A stretch of DNA of 64,000 nt from positions 310,001 to 374,000 of the forward strand of contig SVFD01000001.1 of the NCBI GenBank assembly GCA_015057025.1, in the 5' to 3' direction. This stretch comes from Lachnospiraceae bacterium (GTDB lineage Bacteria; Bacillota; Clostridia; Lachnospirales; Lachnospiraceae). Position 1 is the stretch's first letter. Every line of letters begins with the position of its first letter. Both the position numbers and the translations under genes were made by a program. Under the pieces are notes generated by a model. The model had not been told where the DNA came from. It did no database searches and saw only the letters and a program-made list of their open reading frames with translations. This document shows positions 62,286 through 64,000 of this stretch, piece by piece.

Positions 62286-63269
62286 ATGGTACAGAATGAA
62301 AATGAATTAAGAATGATGATACAAAAGTTAAATGCGGCAGAGGCTGAAATCGGAAATGCCATTATTGGTCAGAAGCAGGTGATAAGACAGGTTTTGCTTG
62401 CTATGCTTTCCGGCGGCAATGTATTACTGGAAGGTGTGCCGGGACTTGGTAAAACTCAGCTTGTTAAGGCTGTTGCATCTGTATGCTCCATGGAGTTTTC
62501 ACGAATTCAGTTTACTCCGGATTTAATGCCTGCGGATGTAACCGGTACTAATTTAATTGTAAAAGAAGACGGTAGAAATGTATTCCAGTTCCAGAAGGGA
62601 CCTGTTTTTGCCAATTTGGTACTTGCCGATGAAATTAACCGTGCAACACCCAAAACCCAGTCTGCACTTTTGGAAGCCATGCAGGAGCATACCGTAACCG
62701 TAGGTAATGAAACATACGCTTTGGCAGAGCCTTTTATGGTACTTGCTACCCAGAACCCCATCGAGAACGAAGGTACTTATCCTTTGCCGGAAGCACAGCT
62801 GGACCGTTTCCTTTTTAAGATTCAGGTGGACTTTCCAAGCATTGAGGAATTGAAGCAGATTATGGATATTACCGTTTCAAATAAGAAGGTAGAGTTACAG
62901 CCTGTTCTTACGGGTGAAGACATTATTGCAATGCGAAGTGCAATAAGAGATATTCCTATTGCGGATGCAGTTGCGGAATATGCATTAAAAGTAGTTGTAG
63001 CAACACATCCTGAAGTGGCAGGGGCTTCGCAATTTGTTAAAAAATATATTACATGCGGAGCCAGCCCCAGAGCTGCACAGGCGATTTATCAGACTGCCCG
63101 GGCAAAGGCTTTGCTCGAGAATCGTTTTAATGTATCCTTTGAGGATATTAAGAGTGTGGCATATCCTGCACTCCGTCATCGTCTTGTATTAAGCTTTGAA
63201 GCATTGGCAGACGGTGTGACTGCAGACGAAATCATAAAAGAAATTCTGGACAGTGTAAAGGTAAGTTAA
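62286..63269 (+). CDS. MoxR-family AAA+ ATPase
   Basis: 327 residues. Walker A EGVPGLGKTQ (~51-60), Walker B LVLADEINRA, MQEHTVTVG, ATQNPIENEGTYPLPEAQLDRF and the C-terminal lid (GASPRAAQAIYQTARA). MoxR proteins are chaperone-like ATPases that work with DUF58 and VWA proteins. GGAGG 5 bp before the ATG at 62286; the ATG 12 bp upstream overlaps that site. Confidence 0.93.
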   Translation: MVQNENELRMMIQKLNAAEAEIGNAIIGQKQVIRQVLLAMLSGGNVLLEGVPGLGKTQLVKAVASVCSMEFSRIQFTPDLMPADVTGTNLIVKEDGRNVFQFQKGPVFANLVLADEINRATPKTQSALLEAMQEHTVTVGNETYALAEPFMVLATQNPIENEGTYPLPEAQLDRFLFKIQVDFPSIEELKQIMDITVSNKKVELQPVLTGEDIIAMRSAIRDIPIADAVAEYALKVVVATHPEVAGASQFVKKYITCGASPRAAQAIYQTARAKALLENRFNVSFEDIKSVAYPALRHRLVLSFEALADGVTADEIIKEILDSVKVS

Positions 63270-63283
63270 ATTGAGGGATATCA

Positions 63284-64000
63284 ATGGATAAAATATTTGA
63301 CAGTGAGTTTTATTCCAAATTACATACATTGCGAATGTCGATTGCCATGCATCTGGCGGCCGGAATGAGCGGCGGACGAAAGTCCAATGCCAAAGGTAAT
63401 TCCGTGGAATTTTCGGATTTTAGGGAGTATCAGTTAGGCGATGACATTCGAAGAATTGACTGGAATGCATACGGCCGTTTCGATAAGCTCTATATCAAGC
63501 TTTTTATGGAAGAAAAAGAAGGAATCTTTCAAATCTTTTTGGATACCAGTAAGTCCATGGATTTTGGCAAGGCAAATAAGGGTGTGTGTGCGGCAAGAAT
63601 TGCGGCGGCTCTTTCTTATGTAGTATTGGAAAATTCCGACCGCTTGTATTTAAACCTTTTAAAGGAAGGACGTCTGGAATGTCCCAAGAGCTACACCGGC
63701 AAACAGTCATTTTCAAAAGTGATTGATTATTTGGAAAATGTAAAGTTTGAAGGTGCCGGAGATTTACTTTCCGGTATACATCTTAAAAAATTCGACCGTC
63801 GGGGAATGTCCGTATTAATATCGGACGGATACTGCGAAAACATGGAAGAGGTTTTCCGGTATATGAAGTTTAAAAATCAGGATATTGTTTTTGTACATGT
63901 ACTGGCACCGGAAGAAAAGAATCCTTTTTATGAAGGAACCGTTAATTTGATTGACAGTGAAACGGCAGGTGAAATGCGAATGACTATGAGTGCATCTGCC
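63284..64000 (+). CDS. DUF58 domain protein (cut by window end)
   Basis: 239 codons run to the window edge without a stop. MSIAMHLAAGMSGGRKS, VEFSDFREYQLGDDIRRIDWNAYGR and LFMEEKEGIFQIFLDTSKSM are the DUF58 core, with the last part entering a VWA-like fold (IDTS/LDTSKSM MIDAS-type). It is the usual partner of the MoxR ATPase encoded 14 bp upstream. SD GAGGG. Confidence 0.92.
   Translation, partial: MDKIFDSEFYSKLHTLRMSIAMHLAAGMSGGRKSNAKGNSVEFSDFREYQLGDDIRRIDWNAYGRFDKLYIKLFMEEKEGIFQIFLDTSKSMDFGKANKGVCAARIAAALSYVVLENSDRLYLNLLKEGRLECPKSYTGKQSFSKVIDYLENVKFEGAGDLLSGIHLKKFDRRGMSVLISDGYCENMEEVFRYMKFKNQDIVFVHVLAPEEKNPFYEGTVNLIDSETAGEMRMTMSASA

Overview
The window is a low-GC, gene-dense Firmicute chromosome segment, most likely from Lachnospiraceae or a close clostridial relative. 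Supporting signs are sigma-A promoters and AGGAGG ribosome binding sites throughout, intrinsic terminators between most transcription units, a diaminopimelate pathway gene (dapF), a ThiT-type thiamine transporter behind a TPP riboswitch, an Agr-type peptide signalling locus, LCP and GH25 cell-wall proteins, and no LPS lipid A genes. No rRNA, tRNA or CRISPR array was seen.

Region 1 (1-32 kb) is a cell-surface polysaccharide locus. It holds the end of manC, manA, two related membrane-anchored GH25 muramidases, a lone PseC-like aminotransferase, a polytopic membrane protein that appears split by a frameshift, rfbB/rfbA/rfbC for dTDP-6-deoxyhexose (rfbD is absent), an ABC exporter (Wzm/Wzt-like), a methyltransferase-kinase fusion resembling the WbdD chain-capping enzyme, five family-2 glycosyltransferases, a phosphoglucomutase, a WbaP/WcaJ-type initiating sugar-phosphate transferase, an LCP ligase, glmS, an atypical ClpX and an S8 protease homologue whose catalytic serine is a glycine. 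A plausible flow is: sugar activation (manA/manC, pgm, rfbBAC, glmS); lipid-linked initiation (WbaP-like); elongation (GT2s); capping (MTase-kinase); cap recognition by the Wzt C-terminal domain and export; attachment to the wall by LCP.

Region 2 (33.6-40.3 kb) is a peptide quorum-sensing island. A head-to-tail array of seven ATTCC-N5-GGAAT palindromes spaced 41-43 bp (about four helical turns) ends just upstream of a promoter for a LytTR response regulator and a GHKL sensor kinase. Convergent to these lie agrB and a 40-codon agrD. Its predicted signal core has serine where cysteine is usual, suggesting a lactone rather than a thiolactone. A second GHKL kinase is divergent from agrB, followed by a secreted cysteine-rich, membrane-anchored surface protein with a TTG start.

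Region 3 (40.4-48.2 kb) has corA, preceded on its own transcript by a 20-codon leader peptide with an acidic/proline start and a hairpin that can hide the corA ribosome binding site. Next is a polysaccharide deacetylase gene interrupted by a 5,770-bp integrative mobilizable element. The element carries a large serine recombinase, a Rep protein with candidate replication origin, a MobV relaxase with candidate oriT, a lipoprotein and a ribbon-helix-helix protein. Both att junctions can be read to the base, and precise excision would restore the deacetylase reading frame.

Region 4 (48.2-64 kb) is mostly housekeeping: TPP riboswitch-thiT, hisC, a DUF368/PopT-type undecaprenyl-phosphate translocase, a methyltransferase, hslO, dapF, then an ECF sigma/anti-sigma pair. 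It ends in a Bat/Gld-like operon (amidotransferase-like membrane protein, ABC ATPase and permease, a glutamine-repeat membrane protein, MoxR ATPase, DUF58 protein cut by the window end).
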